A stretch of DNA of 64,000 nucleotides from Clostridium sp. MB40-C1 (GTDB lineage Bacteria > Bacillota > Clostridia > Clostridiales > Clostridiaceae): NCBI RefSeq assembly GCF_030913655.1, contig NZ_CP133189.1, positions 3,648,001 through 3,712,000 on the forward strand, written 5' to 3'. The stretch's first letter is position 1, and every line of letters begins with the position of its first letter. Under the pieces are notes generated by a model. It saw nothing but the letters and a program-made list of their open reading frames with translations, did no database searches and was not told the DNA's origin. Position numbers and translations under genes: made by a program. This document shows positions 35,983-44,639 of the stretch, in pieces.

Positions 35983-37743
35983 ATGCAAATAATGCAAAAA
36001 ACTAAGATGATTTTTACAATTGGACCTACAAGTGAAACGGAAGAAATTTTAACAGAATTAATTAAAGCTGGGATGAATGCAGCAAGATTAAATTTCTCTC
36101 ATGGAGATCATGAAGAACATGGTGTTAGAATAAAAACGATAAAAAAACTAAGAGAAGAACTAAACAAACCTATAGCAATAGTTTTAGATACAAAAGGACC
36201 GGAAATAAGAACTAAAGATTTTAATGGAAAAGTTGAATTACAAGAAGGAAATACATTTACGATTTATTGCAAAGAAGAAGTTGTTGGGGATGAAACAAAA
36301 TGTTCAATAACTTATGATGATTTATATAAAGATGTAGTGCCAGGAAATACTATATTAATAGATGATGGTTTAGTTGAACTTACTGTTAAAGAATTAGAAG
36401 GAAATAAAATACATTGTAAAGTAGTAAATAGTGGAGTTGTATCAAGTAAAAAAGGAATAAATGTTCCTAATGTATCAATAAACTTGCCAGCTCTTACAGA
36501 AAAAGATAAATCAGATTTGATATTTGGATGTGAACAAGGTATAGATATGGTAGCTGCTTCATTTATAAGAAAAGCAGCAGACGTTTTAGCAATTAGAAAA
36601 GTATTAGAACAAAATGGTGGGAATGATGTTCAAATATTCTCTAAAATAGAAAACCAAGAGGGTGTTGATAATATAGATGAAATTATCAAATTCTCAGATG
36701 GTATAATGGTTGCTAGAGGAGATATGGGTGTAGAGATTCCTATAGAAATGGTTCCAGTAGTTCAAAAAATGATTATTGAAAAATGTAATAAAGCAGGAAA
36801 GCCTGTAATAACTGCAACTCAAATGCTTGATTCTATGATGAGAAATCCAAGACCAACAAGAGCAGAAGCTTCAGACGTTGCTAATGCTATATTTGATGGA
36901 ACAGATGCAGTAATGCTAAGTGGAGAATCTGCAAATGGTAAATATCCTATTGAAGCTGCTAAAACTATGGCAAGAATAGCTAGAACTGCAGAAGCTCAAA
37001 TAGATTACGAAGCAGCTTTAAATAAGAGAAAAGAACAAGAACTATATAATGTTGCAAATGCTATAAGTTTAGCAACTTGTACAACTGCTAGAGAATTAAA
37101 TGTTTCAGCTGTAATAACTGCTACACAATCAGGAACTACAGCTAGAATGGTTTCTAAATATAGACCAGAATGTCCTATCATAGCAGTTACACCAAATGAT
37201 AATGTGGCAAGAAATTTAGCTTTAAATTGGGGGGTATTCCCAATAGTTGCTAAAAAATTCGAGTCAACTGATGAAATGATAGCAGAATCAGTAAACAAAG
37301 CAAAAGAATTTGGATATGTTGAAAATGGCGATTTAGTAGTAGTAGCTGCAGGTATCCCTGTTCACTATTCAGGAACTACGAATATGCTTAAAGTTCACAT
37401 AGTTGGTGATTTTTTAGTACAAGGTAAGGGTGCAGGTTCAATTCCAGGATACGGAGTTGCTAAAGTAGTTAAAAATGCAAAAGAAGCTTTTGAAAAAGTG
37501 GAAAATGATGATATCTTGGTAGTTAAAAACTTAGATAGAGGATATATGGACGTTTTAGATAGAGTTGCTGGAGTTGTATCAGAAGAAGGTGGACTTACTT
37601 CACATATGGCAATTGAGTGCTTATCAAGAGGAATACCTCTAATTTGCAGTGCTGGTGGAGCTACAGAAGCTATAAAAGACGGTTCATTTATAACTCTTGA
37701 TACTTCAAGAGGTGTTGTTTATAGTGGAAGAGAAGATCTATAA
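35983..37743 (+). CDS. pyk: Pyruvate kinase with C-terminal PEP-utilising domain
   Basis: Pyruvate kinase, converting PEP and ADP to pyruvate and ATP. N-terminal barrel motifs KTKMIFTIGPTSETEEIL, ARLNFSHGDHEEH, the B-domain, the active-site signature around IMVARGDMGVEIPIEMVP and TATQMLDSMMRNPRPTRAEASDVANAI are all intact. Residues about 475-586 form an additional PEP-utiliser phosphohistidine-like domain (EEGGLTSHMAIECLSRGIPLICSAGGAT), typical of Bacillus- and Clostridium-type Pyk. AAAGGAGAG precedes the ATG at 35983. Co-transcribed with pfkA and closed by a long perfect hairpin. Confidence 0.96.
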   Translation: MQIMQKTKMIFTIGPTSETEEILTELIKAGMNAARLNFSHGDHEEHGVRIKTIKKLREELNKPIAIVLDTKGPEIRTKDFNGKVELQEGNTFTIYCKEEVVGDETKCSITYDDLYKDVVPGNTILIDDGLVELTVKELEGNKIHCKVVNSGVVSSKKGINVPNVSINLPALTEKDKSDLIFGCEQGIDMVAASFIRKAADVLAIRKVLEQNGGNDVQIFSKIENQEGVDNIDEIIKFSDGIMVARGDMGVEIPIEMVPVVQKMIIEKCNKAGKPVITATQMLDSMMRNPRPTRAEASDVANAIFDGTDAVMLSGESANGKYPIEAAKTMARIARTAEAQIDYEAALNKRKEQELYNVANAISLATCTTARELNVSAVITATQSGTTARMVSKYRPECPIIAVTPNDNVARNLALNWGVFPIVAKKFESTDEMIAESVNKAKEFGYVENGDLVVVAAGIPVHYSGTTNMLKVHIVGDFLVQGKGAGSIPGYGVAKVVKNAKEAFEKVENDDILVVKNLDRGYMDVLDRVAGVVSEEGGLTSHMAIECLSRGIPLICSAGGATEAIKDGSFITLDTSRGVVYSGREDL

Positions 37744-37770
37744 TTAAGTTAAAAACTTTACTTTACTGCC

Positions 37771-37815
37771 TAAGCTTTAAATGGAGTGAAAATTCCATTT
37801 AAAGCTTACAATTTT
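37771..37815 (+). terminator. Terminator after pfkA-pyk
   Basis: TAAGCTTTAAATGGA (37771-37785) and TCCATTTAAAGCTTA (37794-37808) are perfect mirrors; T-rich sequence follows. Confidence 0.85.
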
Positions 37816-37913
37816 ATTTCTATATAAATAATAAAAAATATATAGACTGTTTATTATTTATATGGTAAAATGATTCAATATTGTTTATGATTTTAATGCA
37901 TATATGGTAAATA

Positions 37914-37953
37914 AAAAAATAAATAATCAAAAAAATGATTATTTATTTTTTAT
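37914..37953. terminator. Symmetric hairpin with A and T tracts
   Basis: AAATAAATAATCA and TGATTATTTATTT pair across AAAAAA and are flanked by A and T runs, so the element could terminate on either strand. A second, weaker hairpin (AGCATCCTTA/AGGGTGCAC) with a T7 tail lies at about 38016-38046. Between pyk and the DUF1540 gene no coding region was seen. Confidence 0.5.
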
Positions 37954-38273
37954 TTGATTTAAATTATGTTTAATTGGTTAAAATATAAAATAAAAGTAAC
38001 TGATTCCATTCCAAGCATCCTTATACTAAGGGTGCACTTTTTTTATAATTTAGTTCAATTAAATGTTAATTAGAGGAACTCATATTTTTATAAAGTAATT
38101 TGTATGATGAATAACATAAATTATTTAATTTTATATATAATTAAGTTTTATTAAAGGATTATAATTTTCAACAAAAGTGAATAAAAAACTTCTAAAGTTC
38201 AAAAAATATATTAATAAATAGGATTCTTTGATTTCAGGTGTAGTTTTAAGTTTCACTTGGAGCTTAGAAACCA

Positions 38274-38342
38274 TTATCCAGAGTTGTAGCGCCACTTAGC
38301 TCTAATATATATTGAGTATTAGTGGCGGTAGAGATTGGATAA
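38274..38342 (+). ncRNA. Long leader hairpin before the DUF1540 gene (possible cis-regulatory RNA)
   Basis: A 69-nt imperfect stem: TTATCCA (38274-38280) with TGGATAA (38336-38342) at the base, GCGCCACT with AGTGGCGG in the middle, and a small apical stem. It ends about 11 nt before the ribosome-binding site AGGAGGG. No match to a known riboswitch class was recognised; it could also be a transcript-stabilising stem. Confidence 0.45.
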
Positions 38343-38367
38343 AATAGAATTTTAGGAGGGACTTTAA

Positions 38368-38730
38368 ATGGACACTAAATTAAGTTGTGGTGTAGGAAAT
38401 TGTGTTAATAATATAAATGGATTGTGTTCAGCAAGAGAAATAAAAGTAAATGGAGAAGAAGCTACATCGAGTAATGAAACTTTATGTGAAACTTTTGGAG
38501 AAAGAAGTTTCAAAAATGCTGTAACTAATATACCTAACATGAATATACCTGGAGAAATAAAACAATTGTTTACACAAAATTCTATTGAAATGACTCCTAA
38601 GGTTTTATGTGATGCTATAAATTGTAATTACAATCAAGACAGGGTATGTAATGCTAGCAGTGTTCAGATAAATGGAATGCAAGCAAGTACAAGTCAAGAT
38701 ACAAAATGCGAAACCTTTAGACAAGGTTAA
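38368..38730 (+). CDS. Protein with two DUF1540 cysteine domains
   Basis: A 120-residue protein made of two copies of the DUF1540 module, each with four conserved cysteines: LSCGVGNCVNNINGLCSAREIKV...CETF (residues 5-43) and VLCDAINCNYNQDRVCNASSVQI...CETF (about 78-117). The pattern C-x4/5-C-x7-C-x(n)-C suggests metal binding or a disulfide-stabilised mini-domain. Function is not established; members are frequent in spore-forming clostridia. AGGAGGG precedes the ATG, and strong hairpins lie on both sides, so it is expressed alone. Confidence 0.85.
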   Translation: MDTKLSCGVGNCVNNINGLCSAREIKVNGEEATSSNETLCETFGERSFKNAVTNIPNMNIPGEIKQLFTQNSIEMTPKVLCDAINCNYNQDRVCNASSVQINGMQASTSQDTKCETFRQG

Positions 38731-38740
38731 CCTAAACTTT

Positions 38741-38783
38741 AATTAAAAGCTTTTCTGTTTTTCAGAAAAGCTTTTAATTTTTA
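38741..38783 (+). terminator. Terminator after the DUF1540 gene
   Basis: AATTAAAAGCTTTTCTG and CAGAAAAGCTTTTAATT are perfect mirrors around a T5 loop; T5 follows. Confidence 0.9.
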
Positions 38784-38885
38784 TTGATTTTTTGATAAAA
38801 TGAAATACAGTAAATAAATGCTATGTTTTAGTAAATTGTTGATTACGTATAATTTTAAATATAAGAAAAGGATGGAGTATAAAAA

Positions 38886-40256
38886 ATGAAAAATGTTGTA
38901 CCTGTTGAAAAAAATAAAGAGTATATTGTTCAAATAACAGGAGAAGGTTATGAAGGAGAAGGAGTAGCTAGAATAGATAATTATCCTGTTTTTATTCAAG
39001 GTGCTCTTCTTGGGGAAGAAGTGAAAACCAGAGTTATAAAAGTTAAGAAAAGTTTTGCTTTTGGAAAACTTTTAGAAATAATAAAATCATCTAAAAACAG
39101 AATCGAACCAGTTTGTTCCATATACAATAAATGTGGAGGTTGCAGTATTCAACATTTTTCTTATGAAGCTCAGTTAGAATTTAAGAAAAATAGAGTTAAA
39201 GATGTCTTAGATAGAATTGGAAAGTTAGAAGATTATACTTTACATGATACTATAGGTATGAAGAACCCTTATAGATATAGGAATAAAGTACAACTTCCTG
39301 TAGGAGAAGAAGAAGGGGAAGTAAAAATAGGTTTTTATGCACCTAGAAGTCACAATATAATAGATATGCGAAGATGTCATATACAAGATGAAATAGGTGA
39401 TACAGTTATATTTCTTACTAAAGACTGGATGAAAAGATTTAATATTAAAGCTTATGATGAAGATAAAAATACAGGGTTGGTAAGACATATAATGATAAGA
39501 AGTGGATTTAAGACTGGTGAAGTTATGGTTGTTATAGTTACAAATGAAAGAAAGCTACCACATAAAGATGAATTTGTAAAAGTTATAAGCGAAAATATAG
39601 AAGGAATAACTAGTATAGTTCAAAATGTAAACTCTAAAAAAACAAATGTTATTTTAGGAGAAGAATGTATAACTTTATATGGAAGAGATTACATAAGAGA
39701 TTACATAGGAGAATTTAAATTTAATATATCACCATTATCTTTCTTTCAAGTTAATCCAATACAAACAGAAATACTTTACAGTAAAGCTTTAGAATATGCT
39801 GATTTAAATGGGAAAGAAGTAGTTTTCGATGCATATTGTGGTGCAGGAACTATATCATTATTTTTATCACAAAAAGCTAAAAAAGTATATGGAGTAGAAA
39901 TAGTGCCTCAAGCTATAGAAAATGCTAAAGTTAATGCAAGAGAAAATAATGTAACTAATGTAGAATTTAGTGTTGGTAAATCAGAAGAAATTATTCCAGA
40001 ACTTATTAAAAAAGGAATAAAAGCAGATGTAGTAGTTGTTGATCCGCCTAGAAAGGGTTGTGATGAAAAGTTACTAGAAGCTATTAGCGAGATGAAACCA
40101 AAAAGAATAGTTTATGTTTCTTGTGATCCTTCAACTTTAGCAAGGGATCTTGGAATTCTTGAAAAAGATGGTTATAAAGTTATAGAAGTGCAGCCGGTAG
40201 ACATGTTCCCTCAAACGGCACACGTGGAGACGGTTTGTTTGATGTCAAAAGAATAA
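38886..40256 (+). CDS. rlmD: 23S rRNA (uracil-C5)-methyltransferase, RlmD/RlmCD type
   Basis: TrmA-family RNA methyltransferase with N-terminal TRAM domain ([32 protein letters not shown]), the iron-sulfur cysteines ([20 protein letters not shown] plus an upstream cysteine), an RNA-binding insert, and the SAM-binding and catalytic region ([47 protein letters not shown] with the nucleophilic cysteine, [16 protein letters not shown]). In Bacillus the equivalent enzyme modifies both U747 and U1939. A fragment of repeat A (GCTATGTTTTAG...) lies just upstream. The product ends directly after [11 protein letters not shown] and lacks the C-terminal extension whose decayed remains lie at 41838-42020. 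Confidence 0.93.
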   Translation: MKNVVPVEKNKEYIVQITGEGYEGEGVARIDNYPVFIQGALLGEEVKTRVIKVKKSFAFGKLLEIIKSSKNRIEPVCSIYNKCGGCSIQHFSYEAQLEFKKNRVKDVLDRIGKLEDYTLHDTIGMKNPYRYRNKVQLPVGEEEGEVKIGFYAPRSHNIIDMRRCHIQDEIGDTVIFLTKDWMKRFNIKAYDEDKNTGLVRHIMIRSGFKTGEVMVVIVTNERKLPHKDEFVKVISENIEGITSIVQNVNSKKTNVILGEECITLYGRDYIRDYIGEFKFNISPLSFFQVNPIQTEILYSKALEYADLNGKEVVFDAYCGAGTISLFLSQKAKKVYGVEIVPQAIENAKVNARENNVTNVEFSVGKSEEIIPELIKKGIKADVVVVDPPRKGCDEKLLEAISEMKPKRIVYVSCDPSTLARDLGILEKDGYKVIEVQPVDMFPQTAHVETVCLMSKE

Positions 40257-40319
40257 GGTCCTAGAAGCCTTTAGAATACAGAGTTTCATAAAATGAAAGT
40301 AAATCTGTCCACTTGATTT

Positions 40320-40366
40320 ATACCCTAGATATGTGTCTTCGGGAACATATGTAGGGTATATTTTTG
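40320..40366 (+). terminator. Terminator after rlmD
   Basis: TACCCTAGATATGT is mirrored by ACATATGTAGGGTA with TCTTCGGGA in the loop and T5 after it. Confidence 0.75.
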
Positions 40367-40399
40367 GACAAAAATTGAGACTAAATTAGCTAGAGTTGA

Positions 40400-40603
40400 G
40401 TTGACAGATTAGATGAATTTATATTACAAAATGGCATATTGGAGAATATACCATTGGGTGATATAGCAATACATGATCCAGTATTACATACGCAGCTTTC
40501 GAATCTGGCTGCAAGGTTGCTCAACGATGGTATTACTGTAATTTTCATAAAAAAGTATTATCGTAACGATAGGGATTTATTTATTGACTATTATTACGGT
40601 TAG
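40400..40603 (+). pseudogene. Unrecognised open fragment, probably a gene remnant
   Basis: A 67-codon open frame without a credible start or ribosome-binding site, reading ...LENIPLGDIAIHDPVLHTQL... and ending at TAG 40601-40603. The residue composition looks protein-like, but the family was not recognised. It overlaps the promoter and operator of the next gene, so it is not expected to be expressed. It may be the 3' end of a gene displaced by insertion of the PadR/DUF2812 pair. Confidence 0.35.
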
Positions 40604-40633
40604 TGATATGATTATTACAGTAACCGTAATAAT
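40584..40633 (+). promoter_or_regulatory. Promoter and 13-bp inverted-repeat operator of the PadR/DUF2812 operon
   Basis: TTGACT (40584-40589), 17 nt, TATGAT (40607-40612) form the promoter. ATTATTACGGTTA (40590-40602) and TAACCGTAATAAT (40621-40633) are perfect mirrors 31 bp apart centre to centre, one filling the spacer, the other lying just after the -10. This is a strong candidate for autoregulation by the PadR protein encoded 19 nt downstream. Confidence 0.8.
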
Positions 40634-40651
40634 ACTGTAGGAGGTAAAATA

Positions 40652-40975
40652 TTGAGAGATAATGCAAAAAGTGGAGCGTTAACAGAAGTTACTTTCTTCA
40701 TATTACTAGCTTTGTACACTCCAAATCATGGTTATGGAATTATGCAATTTGTGGAGGAAAAAACACAGGGACGCTTAATTTTAGGAGCAGGTTCACTCTA
40801 TGGTGCAATCAAAACTTTGCAGGAACGAAATTGGATAATGCCTGTTGATGATGGAAGAGGGAGAAAAAAAGAATACATTATTACAAAAATTGGTAAGGAA
40901 ATAGCAGAAGTGGAGTTGACAAGATTAAAAGACTTAAGCAGTATAGCTGAAGAAATTATAGGGAGAGAAAGATAA
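40652..40975 (+). CDS. PadR family transcriptional regulator
   Basis: A 107-residue winged-helix repressor: TEVTFFILLALYTPNHGYGIMQFVEEKTQGRL, the recognition helix GAGSLYGAIKTLQERNWIM and wing GRGRKKEYIITKIGKEIAEVEL. The start is TTG at 40652, supported by AGGAGGT 6 nt upstream. The stop overlaps the start of the DUF2812 gene by one base (TAATG), the standard pairing for this family in Firmicutes. The palindromic site at 40590-40633 is its likely operator. The sequence is less A/T-biased than the second PadR gene in this window. Confidence 0.92.
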   Translation: MRDNAKSGALTEVTFFILLALYTPNHGYGIMQFVEEKTQGRLILGAGSLYGAIKTLQERNWIMPVDDGRGRKKEYIITKIGKEIAEVELTRLKDLSSIAEEIIGRER

Positions 40976-41583
40976 TGAAAAAATACTATCGTTTTTTTGG
41001 TGGACTTTTGGATACTCAGGAAAACTGGTTGAATCAAATGGCACAGAAAGGATATCGGCTAGTAAAAGCAGGAAAAATGACCTACTATTTTGAAGAGTGT
41101 CAACCTGGTGAATATCGATATGCCGTTGAGTTTGTCGCACAACAGAGTTATAAAAGCGAAAAGGAGTATCGACATTTTTTAGAAGAGCTCGGTTATAAAG
41201 TTTTCTATAAAAATGCCAACCTCAATTTTTCAGTAGGTAAAGTGAGATGGAGGCCTTATGGCAGAGGTATGGGACAGATTTCTACTAATCCTGGAAGCTA
41301 TAATAAAGAATTTTTTATCGTTGAAAAAAAGAACGACGGTAAGCTGTTCGAACTATATATTACAAATTTAGATAAAGCTAATTACTACAAGCCATTAAGA
41401 AATGCATGGCTAACAATTGCTGTCATGATTTTTACTTTCACTGTTTGGAAATATATCGATAAAGGATTCATTTCCAATGGGGCAATTGGATTTGGAACAT
41501 TGGGAATATTATGCTCTATACCAATAATAAAGTATCAAAAAAGAATTTCTTCATTTTTAGCAGATTCAAATATTGAAGAATAG
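40975..41583 (+). CDS. DUF2812 domain membrane protein
   Basis: This has an N-terminal DUF2812 domain (YYRFFGGLLDTQENWLNQMAQKGYRLVKAGKMTYYFEECQPGEYRYAVEFV, about residues 4-53, continuing to the motif YKNANLNFSVGKVRWRPYG) and two C-terminal hydrophobic helices (about residues 143-158 and 166-182). DUF2812 proteins are nearly always encoded with a PadR regulator and are thought to be membrane partners in stress sensing; that role is inferred from context. It is translationally coupled to the regulator by a one-base overlap. Confidence 0.85.
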   Translation: MKKYYRFFGGLLDTQENWLNQMAQKGYRLVKAGKMTYYFEECQPGEYRYAVEFVAQQSYKSEKEYRHFLEELGYKVFYKNANLNFSVGKVRWRPYGRGMGQISTNPGSYNKEFFIVEKKNDGKLFELYITNLDKANYYKPLRNAWLTIAVMIFTFTVWKYIDKGFISNGAIGFGTLGILCSIPIIKYQKRISSFLADSNIEE

Positions 41584-41652
41584 TTGATATCTAGAGATTA
41601 TGAAAATAGCATGGACTTGTAGTTAATACAGATTTTTAATACTATTAGTGTA

Positions 41653-42020
41653 GTGGATATGTTCCCGCCTACCGATAGTGTAAAAAGTGCCATGGATATG
41701 TTTCCGAGAACCTGAAAGTACAAATGCCATCAATTCTGTTTCATCGAGCCATGTTGAAACGATTGAGTTATTGAGCAATCTGTAAAGGAGATACACCTAC
41801 AATCCGGGTAAAAATATAAGGTTGAAAAGAAGATAGGATGGAAAAGCTTATATATCACAGAATTAAGAATTATATGATAGAAAAATATGGTTTTCAAGTT
41901 CATACAAAGTATATTGGTTAAGTAAAGAGTATGTGTGTGATTACCATACACGAAGCACCGAACAAGACTGGTAATCAGAAATGAGAATATCTAAAGTGTC
42001 CGCTGGAGAAAGTAACAATC
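41653..42020 (+). pseudogene. Decayed 3' end of a second rlmD-like methyltransferase gene
   Basis: Fragments in different frames match the end of TrmA/RlmD enzymes in order: VDMFP (41653-41667), MDMFPRT (41692-41712), SSHVETIELLSNL (41741-41779), then MEKLIYHRIKNYMIEKYGFQ and VHTKYIG (41838-41918) and EAPNKTGNQK...EYLKCPLEKV (about 41955-42013). The last two resemble the C-terminal extension found after the catalytic domain in many Firmicute RlmD-like proteins. Stops and frameshifts separate the pieces, and VDMFP appears twice, so it is non-functional. Its presence 1.4 kb from intact rlmD suggests a lost paralogue. The remainder of 41584-42095 shows nothing else. Confidence 0.6.
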
Positions 42021-42067
42021 GTTAATGTTGGTTGCACTGTGAAGTCCAAAATGATATACTAAAGAAA

Positions 42068-42084
42068 ATACTTTAATAAAGTAT
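42068..42084 (+). promoter_or_regulatory. Palindrome before the ROK regulator gene (candidate operator)
   Basis: ATACTTTAATAAAGTAT is a 17-nt near-perfect palindrome directly upstream of the ribosome-binding site of the ROK gene. A related but imperfect A/T sequence (AAAAGTATTTTATTAAG) lies between promoter and start of the dehydrogenase gene at about 43383-43399, as expected if one repressor controls both. Confidence 0.5.
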
Positions 42085-42095
42085 AGAGGTGTATA

Positions 42096-43223
42096 ATGAC
42101 AAAAAAACAAGTTAATAATATGGAAGTAAAAAAGAACAATAGAAATCGTATCTTCCGATATATTTGTAAGTGTGACAAGACATCCAATCCAGAGATTTCT
42201 TATGAGCTGAAGATGAGTCTGCCTACAGTGACCCAGAATACAAAAGAGTTAATGGAACGCGGGCTAATTGAAGAAGTGGGTGAGTTTCAGTCTACTGGTG
42301 GAAGGAGAGCAAAGGCGTTGGCTGTTGTTGCTGATTCCAGATTAGCGGTTGGTCTTGATATTACTAAAAATCATGTAGGGTTGCTGTTGACGAATCTTAC
42401 GGGAAAGATTCTAAAATATGATCGTTTCGATTATCCATATAGTGCTGAGGACGATTATTATCGTGAGATAAACAAAAGGCTGGAGGGCTTTTTGGATGAG
42501 AGTGTCAAAGAACGGGAAAAAATTCTTGGAATCGGAATTTCATTTCCAGGAATTGTGAATTTACAGAAGGAACTGGTTTCATATTCTCATATGTTGGGCT
42601 TGAAAGCATTACCTCTTGCGGCAGTGAGTCGTTTTTTCTCTTATCCCTGCTGGTTTCTTAATGATGCTAATGCGGGAGCATATGCGGAAGGGATTAATAA
42701 GGAAATTCAAGAAAGATTTTTCTATTTATCATTAAGCAACACAGTGGGAGGAGCGATTTTTAATTGTAATGAGTTGATTCAGGGGAAAAATTTCCGATGT
42801 GGAGAAGTTGGGCATATGACAATTGTTCCAGATGGAATTCACTGTTATTGCGGAAAATCAGGCTGTTTGGATGTATATTGTTCAGCAAGATATCTTTCTG
42901 ATGCTACGGATGGAAATCTGGCGCTTTTTTTTGCAGAATTGGAACGAGGAGAAAAGGAAATCACAGATATATGGGACAGATATACTACATATTTATCAGT
43001 AGCTATTAATAATATACATATGGTTTTAGATTGTGACATTATTCTAGGAGGATATGTAGGCAGTTATATAGAAAGCCATATTCAAGACATAAGGCAGAAG
43101 GTTTCGCAAAGAAATACATTTGCAGAGGATGGTATGTTTGTAAGAGGGTGTAATTATAAAATTGGTGCAGCAGCTTTAGGGGCAGCACTAAAGGTAATAG
43201 AATCATTTGTTGAACAGGTGTAA
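42096..43223 (+). CDS. ROK family transcriptional repressor (XylR/NagC-like)
   Basis: Sugar-responsive repressor: N-terminal winged helix (residues about 15-65, RNRIFRYICKCDKTSNPEISYELKMSLPTVTQNTKEL) followed by a ROK domain with ATP/sugar-type motifs GLDITKNHVGLLLTNLTG, GIGISFPGIV and NDANAGAYAEG. The zinc site H240-x9-C250-x-C252-x4-C257 is complete. It precedes a polyol dehydrogenase, transporter and xylulokinase, so the likely effector is xylitol, xylulose or a related pentitol. Codon use is visibly richer in G and C than in the genes on either side (GAGCTGAAGATGAG, GGAACGCGGGC), a sign of acquisition with the following genes. Confidence 0.9.
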   Translation: MTKKQVNNMEVKKNNRNRIFRYICKCDKTSNPEISYELKMSLPTVTQNTKELMERGLIEEVGEFQSTGGRRAKALAVVADSRLAVGLDITKNHVGLLLTNLTGKILKYDRFDYPYSAEDDYYREINKRLEGFLDESVKEREKILGIGISFPGIVNLQKELVSYSHMLGLKALPLAAVSRFFSYPCWFLNDANAGAYAEGINKEIQERFFYLSLSNTVGGAIFNCNELIQGKNFRCGEVGHMTIVPDGIHCYCGKSGCLDVYCSARYLSDATDGNLALFFAELERGEKEITDIWDRYTTYLSVAINNIHMVLDCDIILGGYVGSYIESHIQDIRQKVSQRNTFAEDGMFVRGCNYKIGAAALGAALKVIESFVEQV

Positions 43224-43241
43224 GGTTAAAAATAGTGATTC

Positions 43242-43278
43242 AAAGAGAGGTCTTAGAATAAAGGGCTCTCTTTTTTTA
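43242..43278 (+). terminator. Terminator after the ROK gene
   Basis: AAAGAGAGGTC is mirrored by GGGCTCTCTTT around a short loop with a T7 tail. Confidence 0.8.
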
Positions 43279-43342
43279 TTGCACAATATGCTAATAGAAG
43301 CATAGAATTTTTGTATATGTAGAAAAAATTAAAAAGGTTCTA

Positions 43343-43371
43343 TTGACAAACGTTTACACATAATATAGTAT
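43343..43371 (+). promoter_or_regulatory. Promoter of the polyol operon with overlapping cre-like site
   Basis: TTGACA (43343-43348), 17 nt, TAGTAT (43366-43371). The spacer begins AACGTTTACA, which together with the -35 box resembles half of a CcpA catabolite-responsive element (CG core and the right half match, the left half is offset by one base). Catabolite repression is therefore plausible but not certain. Confidence 0.65.
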
Positions 43372-43434
43372 AAATACATAATAAAAGTATTTTATTAAGT
43401 GTAAATAAAAGTAGAAAAATAAGGGGGAGATGTC

Positions 43435-44484
43435 GTGGAAGGTAAAATGAAAGTTGCAGTTATGCCTGAAATTGGAAAGATTGAATTAAAGGAGCGTGAT
43501 ATTCCTAAACCAAAAGATAATGAGGTACTGGTTAAATTAGAATATGTAGGTATTTGTGGAAGTGATCTACATTACTATGAAACAGGGGCTATTGGTGATT
43601 TTATTGTTGAACCACCTTTTGTTCTTGGACATGAACCAGGTGGAACTGTGGTAGAAGTAGGAAAGAATGCAAAACATTTAAAGATTGGAGATCGTGTTGC
43701 ACTAGAACCAGGAAAGACTTGCGGACACTGTGAATTTTGTAAAACAGGGCGTTATAATCTTTGTCCAGATGTGGTTTTCTTTGCTACTCCACCTGTAGAT
43801 GGTGTTTTTCAGGAATATGTTGCTCATGAGGCGGATCTTTGTTTTAGACTACCAGATAATGTAAGTACCATGGAGGGAGCACTAATTGAACCTTTAGCAG
43901 TAGGATTTCATGCAGCTATGCAGGGAAATGCTAAGGCTGGACAAATAGCTGTGGTTATGGGAGCAGGTTGTATCGGATTGGTAACGATGATGGCATTGAA
44001 GGCAATGGGAGTTTCTAAAGTGTACGTTGTGGACATTATGGGAAAACGTCTTCAAAAAGCACTAGAACTGGGAGCCGATGGGGTTATTAACGGAAGCACA
44101 ACCGATGTGGTTGAAAAAATCATGGAACTAACAGATGGAAAGGGCTGTGATTTAGCAATTGAAACGGCAGGAACACAAGTTACAACGATACAAGCTATGC
44201 ACATGATTAAGAAGGGCTCTACAATTGTGCTTGTGGGTTACAGCAAAAATGGAGAGATGAACCTGCCTATGGGTCTTGCACTGGATAAGGAACTCACATT
44301 TAAAACTGTATTTCGTTATCGTCACATCTATCCAATGGCTATTGATGCAGTTGCTGCGGGAAAAGTAAATCTGAAAGGCATTGTGACAGACGTATTTAAA
44401 TTAGATGAAGCACAGAAAGCTATGGATTACAGCGTGAATAATAAGTCAGATATTGTAAAGGCAGTTATTTGCATTTCTGAATAA
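43435..44484 (+). CDS. Zinc-dependent polyol dehydrogenase (xylitol/sorbitol type)
   Basis: Medium-chain dehydrogenase that oxidises a polyol C2 hydroxyl to the ketose with NAD. Catalytic zinc ligands C41, H66, E67 and E152 and the structural zinc cysteines C96, C99, C102, C110 are all visible, and the Rossmann motif GAGCIG (176-181) is followed by an acidic VVDIMGKR, which favours NAD. The GICGSDLHYYETGAIGDF region is typical of xylitol (D-xylulose) and sorbitol dehydrogenases. With xylulokinase two genes downstream, xylitol to D-xylulose is the likeliest reaction. The start is GTG at 43435, 7 nt after GGGGG; the ATG at 43447 is an alternative. Confidence 0.9.
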   Translation: MEGKMKVAVMPEIGKIELKERDIPKPKDNEVLVKLEYVGICGSDLHYYETGAIGDFIVEPPFVLGHEPGGTVVEVGKNAKHLKIGDRVALEPGKTCGHCEFCKTGRYNLCPDVVFFATPPVDGVFQEYVAHEADLCFRLPDNVSTMEGALIEPLAVGFHAAMQGNAKAGQIAVVMGAGCIGLVTMMALKAMGVSKVYVVDIMGKRLQKALELGADGVINGSTTDVVEKIMELTDGKGCDLAIETAGTQVTTIQAMHMIKKGSTIVLVGYSKNGEMNLPMGLALDKELTFKTVFRYRHIYPMAIDAVAAGKVNLKGIVTDVFKLDEAQKAMDYSVNNKSDIVKAVICISE

Positions 44485-44511
44485 AAATAGGCATAGCATT
44501 TGAAATTTTAT

Positions 44512-44560
44512 GAAAACACCTTCGGAATAATACTTTATGATATGTTCGGGGGTGTTTTTA
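44512..44560 (+). terminator. Hairpin between dehydrogenase and transporter genes
   Basis: AAAACACCTTCGGAA is mirrored by TTCGGGGGTGTTTTT; it may partly terminate and set the expression ratio in the operon. Confidence 0.65.
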
Positions 44561-44639
44561 AAGAGAAAGGGTGGCATTTTGTACCATAGAATAGATGAAA
44601 AGGCAAATCGAGCAGCATTTATAAACGAGGAGGATTAAA

